Positions 41,662-50,585 of a DNA stretch of 64,000 bases are shown here, one piece after another. Origin of the DNA: Afipia clevelandensis ATCC 49720 (lineage in GTDB: Bacteria > Pseudomonadota > Alphaproteobacteria > Rhizobiales > Xanthobacteraceae); the NCBI RefSeq assembly GCF_000336555.1, contig NZ_KB375281.1, positions 1,468,713-1,532,712 of the forward strand, given 5' to 3'. How positions within the stretch are numbered: position 1 is the first letter of the stretch; each line of letters begins with the position of its first letter. Below the pieces are notes generated by a model. That model saw only the letters and a list, made by a program, of their open reading frames with translations. It ran no database searches and was not told where the DNA came from. A program made the translations under genes and the position numbers.

Positions 41662-41879
41662 TTACTCATGCTTTTATTTGGCCGCGATCATGTGGTTTCC
41701 CCGCAACATCATGTCAGCGGGATGACAAAAGCGGCGATTGCAAAGGCATGACGGCTGACATAATTTTGCGCATTCGAGCGAAAAGGCAGCATTGAATGGC
41801 TGGCAGACTTCCCGCCAAGAAAATTTCATCTCATCGTCATACTACGCCTTCGCGCAGCGCTGCGCAGGAGGCGCGCCCG

Positions 41880-42350
41880 ATGGGCCCGGACGACGCGCTG
41901 GTGCGTCAGTTCATCTGGGACGTTATTTCAATCAACACGCATCTTGAGGAAATCCGTTCCAACTGGGCACGCATGCTGGACATCACCTGCCCGCAATGGC
42001 TGATCCTGATGGCGGTCAACGATCTCGACCAGGGAAAGGGAATTTCAGTGCGTGAGGTTTCGACCAAGCTGCATGTCGATCCCTCTTTCGTGACGACCCA
42101 GACCAAGAGCCTCGAGAAGCACGGCTTCATGCGCCGCGTCGCATCGAAAGAAGACGCGCGCGTGGTGCTGATGTCGCTCACCGACAAGGCCCACAAGCAG
42201 ATCGCCAATCTGTATTCACAGCAGGTCGTCGCCGACAATCTGGTCTTCTCCGATTTCTCGACCCAGACATTCCGCGACCTGACCGACAAGCTCTCGACGC
42301 TCAAGGAGCGGCTTGCAAAGGCCGCGCAGATGATCGCCGCGAACGGCTGA
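41880..42350 (+). CDS. MarR-family regulator
   Basis: The 156-residue protein has a MarR winged helix: ITCPQWLILMAVNDLDQGKG, ISVREVSTKLHVDPSFVTTQ, then the wing KEDARVVLMSLTD. An AGGAGG lies eight bases before the ATG at 41880, so this start is preferred over an ATG at 41796 that has none. It is divergent from the porin and convergent with the Asp-nucleophile hydrolase. Confidence 0.85.
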   Translation: MGPDDALVRQFIWDVISINTHLEEIRSNWARMLDITCPQWLILMAVNDLDQGKGISVREVSTKLHVDPSFVTTQTKSLEKHGFMRRVASKEDARVVLMSLTDKAHKQIANLYSQQVVADNLVFSDFSTQTFRDLTDKLSTLKERLAKAAQMIAANG

Positions 42351-42353
42351 CCG

Positions 42354-43526
42354 TCATGCGGCCGCTTGAGCCGGCACGGCCGCGAGGCGGGCCGCGATCC
42401 AGTCGAACACGAATTCGGCCCCGAGCGTCGGATTATCGGATTGCCCGTGCGCCGCGGCGGTTTCCGCAGCGGAGAAAATCTTCAGCGTGACATCCGCCCC
42501 TTCTTCGCGCAGCGCCGCGGACAATGCCACTGCATGACGGGTATCGAGCCAGTCGTGCTCGCCGAACGTCATCAGGATCGGGCACTTGATGCTGGTGAGA
42601 CCGCCGTGACGCCGCAGCCGGCGAATCTCCTGCGCGACCGCATCGTGCCCGTCGTGACCGGACATCCACTGGGTCGCCGTCACGTTCTGGTGCATGTCCC
42701 AGATTCCGGCGTCGCAAACAGCCGCGGCAAACCTGTCATCGAGATTCGCCGCGCGCGAGGCGTAAGCGGCGCCAAGCCCGTCGCCGAAGATCGCGATGCG
42801 CTGTTCGTCGATGTCGCTGCGCGCAATCAGGTAATCCACGCAGCAGCTGATCGCGGTCTCGATTTCATAACGCACGAGGCCCTTGATCCGCGGCGCGGCG
42901 CCCTGCCCCGGCAGATCGGTGAGCAACAGCGAAAGGCCGCGCGCATGCGCCTGCCGCATCAGGGTGTGCAGATGCTCGTCCTTGAAATGCCCCGATCCGC
43001 CGACGCAGATCACAACCGGAGCCCTGGCGGGCGCGCCGGGCGCGGGAAGGAAGTAGGCTTCGACAAAGCCGTCATCGAAGCAGGGAATGCGGACCAGTTC
43101 GCCGCCGGGCCGCTGATGCGAGACCACAAGCCACGAACAGACCCGCATCCGCTCGAGCGCATCCGCGCGGCGGCTGTCATCCAGCTTGAGGAAAATTTCG
43201 GAGGCCCGGTAATAGTTCGATGCCCGCAGCCAGTTGCCAAGCGCCGAATGCAGATGTCCTGCCTCAAGCGCGGCGTCGCCCCTTGCCTTGCTGCTGTCCG
43301 CGACCGCTGTCCAGGCCAGGTACCAGCTCTCGTCATCCCCGGGCACGATACGGCTGGCCGTCAGGAAACACTCGGAAACCGTGCTGCCGCCCTCCTGCGC
43401 CGAACCGAGAACGCGCATGAACTGGAGGCTGTAGTCCTCGTTGTCAGGCCACTGCATCCAGCCACCGGGCTGAAATCGCGGCGGCGGGAGGTCAGCAGGC
43501 CGATCGTTCAAAAGAGCAGTCCACAC
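42354..43526 (-). CDS. Alpha/beta hydrolase with Asp at the nucleophile position
   Basis: The 390-residue protein shares its helical cap with the hydrolase at 26903-28240 (RIVPGDDESWYLAWTAVADS and LRASNYYRASEIF match the same places there). The nucleophile elbow reads FGDGLG with D249 where the paralogue has Ser. Later residues fit the Asp (FGEHDWLDTRH) and His (AAAHGQSDN) of the triad. It could be a catalytically altered hydrolase, an Asp-nucleophile enzyme or a pseudoenzyme. The GTG start at 43526 lacks a clear ribosome-binding site, and an ATG at 43457 is possible. Confidence 0.75.
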   Translation of the reverse strand: MWTALLNDRPADLPPPRFQPGGWMQWPDNEDYSLQFMRVLGSAQEGGSTVSECFLTASRIVPGDDESWYLAWTAVADSSKARGDAALEAGHLHSALGNWLRASNYYRASEIFLKLDDSRRADALERMRVCSWLVVSHQRPGGELVRIPCFDDGFVEAYFLPAPGAPARAPVVICVGGSGHFKDEHLHTLMRQAHARGLSLLLTDLPGQGAAPRIKGLVRYEIETAISCCVDYLIARSDIDEQRIAIFGDGLGAAYASRAANLDDRFAAAVCDAGIWDMHQNVTATQWMSGHDGHDAVAQEIRRLRRHGGLTSIKCPILMTFGEHDWLDTRHAVALSAALREEGADVTLKIFSAAETAAAHGQSDNPTLGAEFVFDWIAARLAAVPAQAAA

Positions 43527-43708
43527 AGTGAGGTTCAGCCGATTGTTAAAGCTGCGCCATGCCCGCTCGATCTAGCGTGGAAACGGTCGCGAACAAGGCG
43601 CGCAAGCATGTTGCATTGCAGCCATGAGCATGACCGGACAATTGCGACAGGCGCGTTACAGCCGTGTGACAAACAGCCCTGCTGCGACGTTTGCGCACGC
43701 GACACGAC

Positions 43709-43735
43709 GCCCCGGGAGAAAATTTTTCCCGGGGC
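43709..43735. terminator. Hairpin downstream of the SDR
   Basis: GCCCCGGGA/TCCCGGGGC is a 9-bp stem enclosing GAAAATTTT, 36 bases after the SDR stop. No clear T-tract follows on either strand. Confidence 0.4.
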
Positions 43736-43770
43736 GAAGACAAAACGCGCTTCCGCTTCTGTCGCGCTCG

Positions 43771-44565
43771 CTATGCGATGGTCTGGATAATGCCGCCCTC
43801 GGCACGCAAGGCGGCGCCGTTGGTGGCCGAGGCCTCACGAGAGGACACATAGACCACCATGTTGGCAATCTCGTCGACAGTGGCGAATCGCTGGATCAGC
43901 GATGAGCCACGATGCTGCTTGACGAACTGCGAGGCCGCCTCATCCACCGACTGGCCGCTCTGCTTCGCCAGATCCTTTACGAAGGTCTCGACGCCCTCGG
44001 ACATTGTCGGGCCGGGCAGCACCGAATTGACCGTGACATTGGTGCCCTTGGTCAGCTCGGCAAGACCGCGCGAGATCGCAAGCTGCGCGGTTTTTGACAT
44101 GCCGTAGTGGATCATTTCGGTGGGAATGTTCACGCCCGATTCCGACGAGATGAAAACGATGCGGCCCCAGTTGCGCTTGAGCATGCCGGGCATGTAGGCG
44201 CGCGACAGACGCACACCCGACATCACATTGACCTCGAAAAAGCGGGTCCAGTCCGCGTCGGGAATCTCAAAAAAGTCCTTTGGCTCGAAGATGCCGGCAT
44301 TGTTGATGAGAATGTCGGTCTCCGGTACCGCCGCGACCAGTTTCGCGCAGCCCTCCGCAGTGGATACGTCGGCGCCGACGCCGCGCGCCCTGGCGCCCGG
44401 GATTGCCTGGACGATCGCCGCCGCGGCCGCATCGGCCTTCGCCTGGCTGCGCCCGTTGACCACGACGCTTGCCCCGCTCCCCGCAAGGCCGCGGGCAATG
44501 GCGAGGCCAATGCCTCCGGTCGATCCGGTGATGACAGCGGTCGTTCCTGAAAGATCTATTTTCAT
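43771..44565 (-). CDS. SDR-family oxidoreductase
   Basis: The 264-residue short-chain dehydrogenase has TGSTGGIGLAIA, NNAG, SSESG and YGMSK (catalytic Tyr/Lys). GGAG precedes the ATG at 44565. NGRSQ after the second strand favours NADPH. It is downstream of the TetR gene on the same strand and likely in one unit with it. The substrate is unknown. Confidence 0.88.
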   Translation of the reverse strand: MKIDLSGTTAVITGSTGGIGLAIARGLAGSGASVVVNGRSQAKADAAAAAIVQAIPGARARGVGADVSTAEGCAKLVAAVPETDILINNAGIFEPKDFFEIPDADWTRFFEVNVMSGVRLSRAYMPGMLKRNWGRIVFISSESGVNIPTEMIHYGMSKTAQLAISRGLAELTKGTNVTVNSVLPGPTMSEGVETFVKDLAKQSGQSVDEAASQFVKQHRGSSLIQRFATVDEIANMVVYVSSREASATNGAALRAEGGIIQTIA

Positions 44566-44731
44566 GTGCTTGCTCCTGTCCGGTTCAGGTAGGTGCAGCG
44601 GCACTCGCCGGCCACTCCCCGGTCCTGTCCGCTCGTTCATGGCATCGTGTCCCGGCAGGCAACAATGCGGCGGCAACACGTGCAGGACAACACGTTTGTC
44701 ACCGGGGCACAGGCGTCAGAATTGAGCGCAG

Positions 44732-45379
44732 TTAGCCGATGCCCGGCAACAGCCGGCGAATTTCAGCCTGGAGTTCAGAAACGGCCTGTTGGTCGCCCGA
44801 GAGATGCCGAAGCAGGCACTTCTGAAACAATCCGTCGAACAGCGCATAGAGCGCTTCCGGCGAAATCGCCGGGGTTTTCCGGCCAAGCTGGGCGTAGCGC
44901 GAGACCACGCGCCACATCATGTCTTCAAGGCTTTTGTCGATGGCCGTCACATCGTCGCGAAACGCATCCTCGAACAAGGCCTGGGCGCGCAGATCGTACC
45001 AGAGCCGGTGCATATGCGCTTCGGTGCGGATGGTCTCGCCGAGCTTTTCGAGAAATCCGTCGAGCAGTTCGCCCCTGCTTTTCGCCGTCGCTGTGATCTG
45101 GTCGTAGCGGGTAACGCACTTGGCCTTGTAGTGCCGCACGCTGCAGCAGATCAGGTCGAACTTGTCGCTGAAATAATAATGCAGCACGCCGTGGGTGAAA
45201 TCCGACTTCTGCGCGATCTCGCGCAGGCTGGTCCGCGCATAGCCAAGCTCGGCGAGCGTGGCGAGCGCGGCCTCCGCCAGTTCGATACGGCGCGCGTTGA
45301 ATTTGTCCACGGGAACGCGACCGCCGCGTCGCGCCGCAGTGTCCGTCCGCGCTCCGATCTCCGCCAACCGCGCCGCCAT
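44732..45379 (-). CDS. TetR-family repressor
   Basis: The 215-residue protein has a TetR DNA-binding domain (AEAALATLAELGYARTSLRE, then SDFTHGVLHYYFSDKFDL) and a helical ligand domain. It faces an SDR gene across 250 bases containing at least three related inverted or direct repeats. The ATG at 45379 is used; a GTG at 45394 is an alternative. It probably controls the genes on both sides. Confidence 0.88.
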   Translation of the reverse strand: MAARLAEIGARTDTAARRGGRVPVDKFNARRIELAEAALATLAELGYARTSLREIAQKSDFTHGVLHYYFSDKFDLICCSVRHYKAKCVTRYDQITATAKSRGELLDGFLEKLGETIRTEAHMHRLWYDLRAQALFEDAFRDDVTAIDKSLEDMMWRVVSRYAQLGRKTPAISPEALYALFDGLFQKCLLRHLSGDQQAVSELQAEIRRLLPGIG

Positions 45380-45465
45380 TCCGAACCGTTTCACCTCTTC
45401 GAGTCACCGGCGCACCGATTATGCACGGGCCGACAGGAAAATCCCGCTTCCACCCAAAACCAATA

Positions 45466-45539
45466 CTTGACAACCGTCAAGATTCTATTGGACGTTTGTC
45501 AAAATAAAATTGGCCAATCGTCAAGATTTTGGACGATTG
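45466..45539. promoter_or_regulatory. Cluster of TetR-type operators in a divergent gap
   Basis: Three elements sit close together. CTTGAC-AACC-GTCAAG at 45466-45481 is a perfect dyad. GAC-GTTT-GTC at 45491-45500 keeps the same half-sites. CAATCGTC-N9-GACGATTG at 45515-45539 is a perfect 8-bp inverted repeat. CGTCAAGATT occurs twice (45475 and 45519), and each copy is followed by TTGGACG. The shared GAC..GTC half-sites suggest one regulator binding several times. Confidence 0.6.
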
Positions 45540-45630
45540 CGGAGGAACCTCCGGTCCCCTCAGAGCCGGCCTCCCCGCAGCGATTTCAATCTCTCAGGCG
45601 ACGAGCCGTTAACGAGGGAGGAAGTTGTCA

Positions 45631-46434
45631 ATGAGCGGAAAGAGTCTGGCTGGCCGAAAGGCCCTGGTGACCGGCGGAGCGCGAGGCATCGGAGAAGCAA
45701 TCGCAACCGCGCTCGCGAATGCGGGTGCGTCGGTCATGATCACCGACGTCCTCGCGCCACTCGGAAAAGAAACCGCCGCCAAGATTGCCCATGCAGGCGT
45801 CGAGACCGGTTTTTGCGCACTCGACGTCACCGACGATGGGCAATGGGAAAAAGCCGTTGCGGCGACCGTCGCCGAACTCGGCGGTTACGATATCCTCATC
45901 AACAACGCCGGTATCGAAATCACCTCGCTCCTGATCGACGTGAAGGCCGAGGACGTGCGCAAGATGTGCGACGTCAACATCGTCGGCACGGCCCTCGGCA
46001 TGAAGCACGCATTCCGCGCCATGCGCCCGGGCGGCGCGGCGGGCAAAGGCGGCGCTGTGGTCAACATCTCGTCGGTCGCAGCCACCATCGCCTACCCTGC
46101 CATCGCAGGTTACTCCGGCACCAAATCCGCCGTCGACCGGATGACCCGCGTCGGCGCGATGGAAGCCGGTAAACTAGGTTACGGCGTGCGCGTGAACTGC
46201 CTTTATCCCGGCCTCGCGCCAACGGAGATGGGCCTGAAGCTGGCGAACGATATTGCCGCGCTGGGTCTTGCCGCCGACGTCAACGCCGCGGTCGCTTCGG
46301 TGATCGACCAGACCCCGCTCGGACGTCTTGCCGAGGTCGGCGACATCGCGGATGCCGCCGTCTTCCTCTGCTCCAACGAGGCGCGCTTCATCACCGGCAT
46401 CGGCCTGCCGGTCGAAGGCGGCATGGGCACCTGA
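45631..46434 (+). CDS. SDR-family oxidoreductase
   Basis: The 267-residue SDR has TGGARGIGEAIATA, NNAGIEI, SSVAA and YSGTK, and ends with a TGIGLPVEGGMG segment typical of 3-oxoacyl reductase or cyclic-alcohol dehydrogenases. TDVL after the second strand favours NAD. GAGGGAGGA precedes the ATG. It is the first gene on the right arm of the TetR divergon. Confidence 0.88.
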   Translation: MSGKSLAGRKALVTGGARGIGEAIATALANAGASVMITDVLAPLGKETAAKIAHAGVETGFCALDVTDDGQWEKAVAATVAELGGYDILINNAGIEITSLLIDVKAEDVRKMCDVNIVGTALGMKHAFRAMRPGGAAGKGGAVVNISSVAATIAYPAIAGYSGTKSAVDRMTRVGAMEAGKLGYGVRVNCLYPGLAPTEMGLKLANDIAALGLAADVNAAVASVIDQTPLGRLAEVGDIADAAVFLCSNEARFITGIGLPVEGGMGT

Positions 46435-46534
46435 GCCGCTGCCATCTGCGTCAGCCTGCTCACAACAACGCAACGATGAAGGCGCTGTGCCCTCGTCGTT
46501 AAGCAAAACATCATGCAACAGGGAGGATTTTCAA

Positions 46535-47656
46535 ATGAGCGACAAGCGACCCGTCGTCGTCTATGGCGTCTCCGGATATACCGGCCGCCTCGTCTGCGAA
46601 TATCTGCGCGAGTACAACGTCCCGTTCATCGCCGCCGGCCGCGACAAGGCCAAGGTTCAGGCCGTGGTCGACAAGATCCCGGGCATCGAGACCGCCGACT
46701 ATGAAGTCGTCGAAGTCGAACACACGGTCGAGGCACTGACAAAGCTGTTCAAGGGCACGCGCGTCGTCAGCAACATGGTCGGCCCGTTTATCAAGTACGG
46801 CAGCGAAGTGGTGGAAGCCTGCCTCGCTGCCGGTTGCCACTACAGCGACACGACCGGCGAGCAGGACTGGGTGATGCATGCGCAAAAGACCTGGGGCGAC
46901 AAGTTCGCCGCGAAGGGTCTGCTGCTCGCGCCGAACATCGCGCAGATGTATACGACGGGCGAAATCGCGGCGAACATCTGCCTCGAAACGCCCGGCCTCG
47001 ATACGCTCGACATTCTGGTGTTCTGGAAAGGTTTTCCGACCTACGCCTCGACACAGACCATTTTCACCATTCTCAAGGCGAACTGGTACTACCTCGAACA
47101 GAACAAATATATGGAATGGGACGTTACCGCCCGCGCCGATGTTGTCGTACCCGGACAGCATGAAACGGCGATTGCCGTGCCATGGGGCGGCACCGCGCAT
47201 CCGGTCTGGTTCAAGAACGATCCGCGCGTGCAAAGCTGCCGCGTGCTCGGCGGCGTTCTCGCCCGCCCGGTGATGGAAGGCGTGGTGCAGACCACGCAGA
47301 TGGTGAAAGAGCAGATCAAGCCGCTGCCGCCGGATCAGCAGGAGAAGGCGCTGGCCGACATTGCCGCGACTGTGCAAGCGGCGATGCCGCCGCGCGAAAA
47401 TCCGCGCGTCAACACCTCGATCGACTCGGTCTATGCCTCAGGCCCGCTTGGGCGCGCCCACTGCGTCATTCACGGCAACTGCAACTACAAGCAGACCGGG
47501 ATGCTGCAGGCCTATGCCGCCTACTCGCTGCTGCAGACCCCGCCCCGCAAGGTCGGCTTCGCCTCGGGCTGTCAGGCGTTCGGCCATCGCGAACTGCTAG
47601 GCCAGTTGCGCAGCTTCGGGCTGGTGATGAATCCGATCCTCACCGTACAGACCTAG
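46535..47656 (+). CDS. Saccharopine dehydrogenase-like NAD(P)-binding reductase
   Basis: The 373-residue protein begins with a Rossmann domain (VVVYGVSGYTGRLVCEYL, then FIAAGRDKAKVQ) and continues with a saccharopine dehydrogenase/trans-acting enoyl reductase-like C-terminal domain (GPFIKYGSEVVEACLAAGCHYSDTTGEQ). Substrate unknown. GGGAGGA precedes the ATG. It follows the SDR by 100 bases and is likely cotranscribed. Confidence 0.8.
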   Translation: MSDKRPVVVYGVSGYTGRLVCEYLREYNVPFIAAGRDKAKVQAVVDKIPGIETADYEVVEVEHTVEALTKLFKGTRVVSNMVGPFIKYGSEVVEACLAAGCHYSDTTGEQDWVMHAQKTWGDKFAAKGLLLAPNIAQMYTTGEIAANICLETPGLDTLDILVFWKGFPTYASTQTIFTILKANWYYLEQNKYMEWDVTARADVVVPGQHETAIAVPWGGTAHPVWFKNDPRVQSCRVLGGVLARPVMEGVVQTTQMVKEQIKPLPPDQQEKALADIAATVQAAMPPRENPRVNTSIDSVYASGPLGRAHCVIHGNCNYKQTGMLQAYAAYSLLQTPPRKVGFASGCQAFGHRELLGQLRSFGLVMNPILTVQT

Positions 47657-47680
47657 AGCGGCCGCGACGGTCTTCATTCC

Positions 47681-47736
47681 CGTCATTGCGAGCGCAGCGA
47701 AGCAATCCATCTCGATCATCCAAGTGGATTGCTTCG
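47681..47736. repeat. CATTGCGAG..CGAAGCAATCCA palindromic repeat, copy 2
   Basis: CGAAGCAATCCA (47698-47709) pairs with TGGATTGCTTCG (47725-47736), the same pair as at 30659-30693, again next to CATTGCGAG. It lies in the gap between the reductase and rplQ. Confidence 0.75.
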
Positions 47737-47812
47737 TCGCGGAGCCTGTGCCCGGACGGCGCAAAGCGCCGATTCGGGTCCCCCTTGCCATGACGGGTTC
47801 GCCCGCAAACAA

Positions 47813-47839
47813 AAAAGCGGCGCCCGAGGCGCCGCTTTT
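47813..47839 (-). terminator. Intrinsic terminator of the ribosomal supercluster
   Basis: AAAAGCGGCGCC/GGCGCCGCTTTT is a 12-bp stem with loop CGA, followed on the minus strand by TTGTTTG. It ends transcription after rplQ. Confidence 0.85.
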
Positions 47840-47862
47840 GAATTCTTGATGAGCCGGACGGC

Positions 47863-48282
47863 TTACGCCGCTTCCGACGAAGCCGCTTCCTGTACCGGAC
47901 CCGAATCCTGGCCCTTGGCATCGACGTCGCGGTCGACGAACTCGATCACGGCCATCGGCGCGTTGTCGCCGTAGCGGAAACCGGCCTTGATGATGCGGGT
48001 GTAACCGCCCTGACGATCCTTGTAGCGGGGCGCCAGAACGTCGAACAGCTTCTTGACCTGATCGTGGTCGCGCATTTCGCCGATCGCCTGGCGGCGCAGG
48101 GCGAGACCGCCACGCTTGCCGAGGGTGACCAGCTTCTCGACGATCGGACGAAGTTCCTTCGCCTTCGGAAGCGTGGTGACGATCTGCTCGTGCTTGATCA
48201 GCGCAGCCGCCATGTTGGCGAACATCGCCTTGCGATGCTCTGCGGTGCGGTTGAGCTTACGATGAACCTTGCCGTGACGCAT
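47863..48282 (-). CDS. rplQ: 50S ribosomal protein L17
   Basis: The 139-residue protein starts with the L17 signature [19 protein letters not shown] and contains [20 protein letters not shown]. The length is slightly beyond the bacterial core, with an acidic/Ala C-terminus. It is the last gene of the supercluster, after rpoA and before a terminator. Confidence 0.97.
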   Translation of the reverse strand: MRHGKVHRKLNRTAEHRKAMFANMAAALIKHEQIVTTLPKAKELRPIVEKLVTLGKRGGLALRRQAIGEMRDHDQVKKLFDVLAPRYKDRQGGYTRIIKAGFRYGDNAPMAVIEFVDRDVDAKGQDSGPVQEAASSEAA

Positions 48283-48408
48283 GATGATAGTCCTCTATTT
48301 CAGTTGCCGCGACGGTTCGTCGGACATGTTGCTCAGGTGGGCTGCCTGCGTTCGCCCGGTAACAATCAGCGCGAGAGAAGGATCACTCTGCTCTCGCGCC
48401 TAACTTGC

Positions 48409-49440
48409 TCAGTAGTGGTCTTCAAAGCGCTTGGCCAGCTCGTCGATGTTCTCCGGCGGCCAGCCGGGCACTTCCATGCCAAGGTGCAGACCCATCTGGG
48501 CCAGCACTTCCTTGATTTCGTTCAGCGACTTGCGGCCGAAGTTCGGGGTGCGGAGCATTTCCGCTTCCGACTTCTGCACGAGATCGCCGATGTAGACGAT
48601 GTTGTCGTTCTTCAGGCAGTTCGCCGAACGCACCGACAGTTCGAGCTCGTCCACCTTCTTGAGGAAGGCCGGGTTGAAGGCGAGATCCGGAATGATCTCG
48701 GCGGCAACTTCCTTGCGGGGCTCCTCGAAGTTCACGAACACGTTGAGCTGATCCTGCAGGATGCGCGCCGAGTAAGCGAGCGCATCGTCCGGCGAGATTG
48801 CGCCGTTGGTTTCGATGGTCAGCGTCAGCTTGTCGTAGTCGAGGATCTGGCCTTCGCGGGTGTTCTCAACCTTGTAGGACACCTTGCGGACCGGCGAGAA
48901 CAGGCTGTCCACCGGGATCAGGCCGATCGGCGCATCTTCCGGACGGTTGCGCTCGGCGGCGACATAGCCCTTGCCGGTGTTGACGGTGAATTCCATGCGG
49001 ATTTCAGCGCCCTCGTCCAGCGTGCATAGCTGCAGGTCAGGATTCAGAACGACGACATCGCCGACGGTCTGGATGTCGCCTGCGGTGACGACGCCGGGGC
49101 CGGACTTCTTGACGACCATGCGCTTCGGGCCTTCGCCCTGCATCTTGATCGAGATGTCCTTCACGTTCAGCACGATGTCGGTCACGTCCTCGCGCACGCC
49201 GGCGATCGAGGAGAACTCGTGCAGCACGCCGTCGATGTGAACCGACTGCACGGCAGCGCCCTGCAGCGACGACAGCAGCACGCGGCGAAGCGCGTTGCCG
49301 AGCGTCTGGCCGAAACCGCGCTCGAGAGGTTCAGCGATGACGGTTGCGAAACGGGTCGGGTCCGAACCGGGCGTCACGTTGAGCTTGTTCGGACGAATGA
49401 GTTCTTGCCAATTTTTCTGGATCGTCACTTGTTCACCCAT
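48409..49440 (-). CDS. rpoA: RNA polymerase alpha subunit
   Basis: The 343-residue protein has the assembly N-terminal domain ([20 protein letters not shown], the dimer interface) and the DNA- and activator-binding C-terminal domain ([40 protein letters not shown]). It follows rpsK across a 117-base gap with a terminator-like hairpin, which may separate its expression from the ribosomal genes. Confidence 0.98.
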   Translation of the reverse strand: MGEQVTIQKNWQELIRPNKLNVTPGSDPTRFATVIAEPLERGFGQTLGNALRRVLLSSLQGAAVQSVHIDGVLHEFSSIAGVREDVTDIVLNVKDISIKMQGEGPKRMVVKKSGPGVVTAGDIQTVGDVVVLNPDLQLCTLDEGAEIRMEFTVNTGKGYVAAERNRPEDAPIGLIPVDSLFSPVRKVSYKVENTREGQILDYDKLTLTIETNGAISPDDALAYSARILQDQLNVFVNFEEPRKEVAAEIIPDLAFNPAFLKKVDELELSVRSANCLKNDNIVYIGDLVQKSEAEMLRTPNFGRKSLNEIKEVLAQMGLHLGMEVPGWPPENIDELAKRFEDHY

Positions 49441-49523
49441 GCCATCAAAATCACTGGCGTTGGAGGTTTTGCGGCGCGGGCACCGTTGTTAAACATGGCC
49501 GCGTCATCGCATCTCAAAAACAA

Positions 49524-49544
49524 CGCGGGCGTCGAACGCCCGCG
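49524..49544 (-). terminator. Terminator-like hairpin between rpsK and rpoA
   Basis: CGCGGGCG-TTCGA-CGCCCGCG (minus strand) is an 8-bp GC stem followed by TTGTTTTTGAG. It lies inside the alpha operon and could act as a partial terminator or attenuator. Confidence 0.6.
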
Positions 49545-49557
49545 GCAGTCCAAACAA

Positions 49558-49947
49558 TCAGACGCGCCGGCGCTTGCGCGGGCGGCAACCATTGTGCGGG
49601 ATCGTGGTCACGTCGCGGATCGAGGTGACGGTGAAGCCCGCGGCCTGCAGCGCGCGCAGCGCCGATTCACGGCCCGAACCGGGGCCTGCGACTTCGACTT
49701 CAAGCGTGCGCATGCCGTGTTCCTGCGCCTTCTTCGACACGTCTTCGGCAGCAACCTGCGCCGCATACGGAGTCGACTTGCGCGATCCCTTGAAACCCAT
49801 CGTTCCGGCCGACGACCAGGCAATGGTGTTGCCCTGCGCATCGGTGATGGTGATGGTGGTGTTGTTGAACGACGAATTTACGTGCGCAATGCCGGATGCG
49901 ATGTTCTTGCGTTCACGGCGACGTACGCGGGTAGCATCTTTAGCCAT
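49558..49947 (-). CDS. rpsK: 30S ribosomal protein S11
   Basis: The 129-residue protein shows the S11 core: [39 protein letters not shown] and the end [10 protein letters not shown]. It follows rpsM. rpsD does not come next, which fits alphaproteobacteria. Confidence 0.98.
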   Translation of the reverse strand: MAKDATRVRRRERKNIASGIAHVNSSFNNTTITITDAQGNTIAWSSAGTMGFKGSRKSTPYAAQVAAEDVSKKAQEHGMRTLEVEVAGPGSGRESALRALQAAGFTVTSIRDVTTIPHNGCRPRKRRRV

Positions 49948-50055
49948 TTGGTCTCTTCTTTTCCTTCAAGCGCGTCCGTGATTCCAGACGCTGGGGAATT
50001 TCAGGTGATCACCGGCCGCCGCATGACGACCGGATCGGTTTGATAGAAACGAAAA

Positions 50056-50424
50056 TTACTTCTTCTTGCCGGCGATTGCCTTGGCCGGGCCCTTGCGCGT
50101 GCGCGCATTGGTGTGGGTGCGCTGGCCGCGTACCGGAAGGCCGCGGCGATGACGCAGGCCGCGATAGCAGCCGAGGTCCATCAGGCGCTTGATGTTCATG
50201 CCGACTTCGCGGCGAAGGTCGCCTTCCACGAGGAAATCGCGGTCGATCATTTCGCGGATCTGAAGCACTTCAGCGTCGGTGAGCTGCGAGACGCGGCGTT
50301 CGGCCGGAATCTTGAGCTGCTCGACGATGGTCGCGGCATTCTTCTGGCCGATGCCATGAATGTACTGAAGCGCGATCAGCACGCGCTTGTTGGTCGGAAT
50401 GTTGACGCCTGCAATACGGGCCAC
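50056..50424 (-). CDS. rpsM: 30S ribosomal protein S13
   Basis: The 122-residue protein begins [20 protein letters not shown] and has [17 protein letters not shown] near its basic end. It begins the alpha-operon group after adk. Confidence 0.98.
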   Translation of the reverse strand: MARIAGVNIPTNKRVLIALQYIHGIGQKNAATIVEQLKIPAERRVSQLTDAEVLQIREMIDRDFLVEGDLRREVGMNIKRLMDLGCYRGLRHRRGLPVRGQRTHTNARTRKGPAKAIAGKKK

Positions 50425-50585
50425 GGTCTTCGCTCCTGTCGCCGTCCATCACGGACCGGCTTGTCTCGTTGATCTCTTTGCGTCGGGCGGGTGTTCACAA
50501 ACGCGAACACGACGCCCTCCCCATTTTCTTTCGGGGCCCGGCATCGTCTGAACTTATCCGACTGGATGCGGGCTTATTAATGTAT

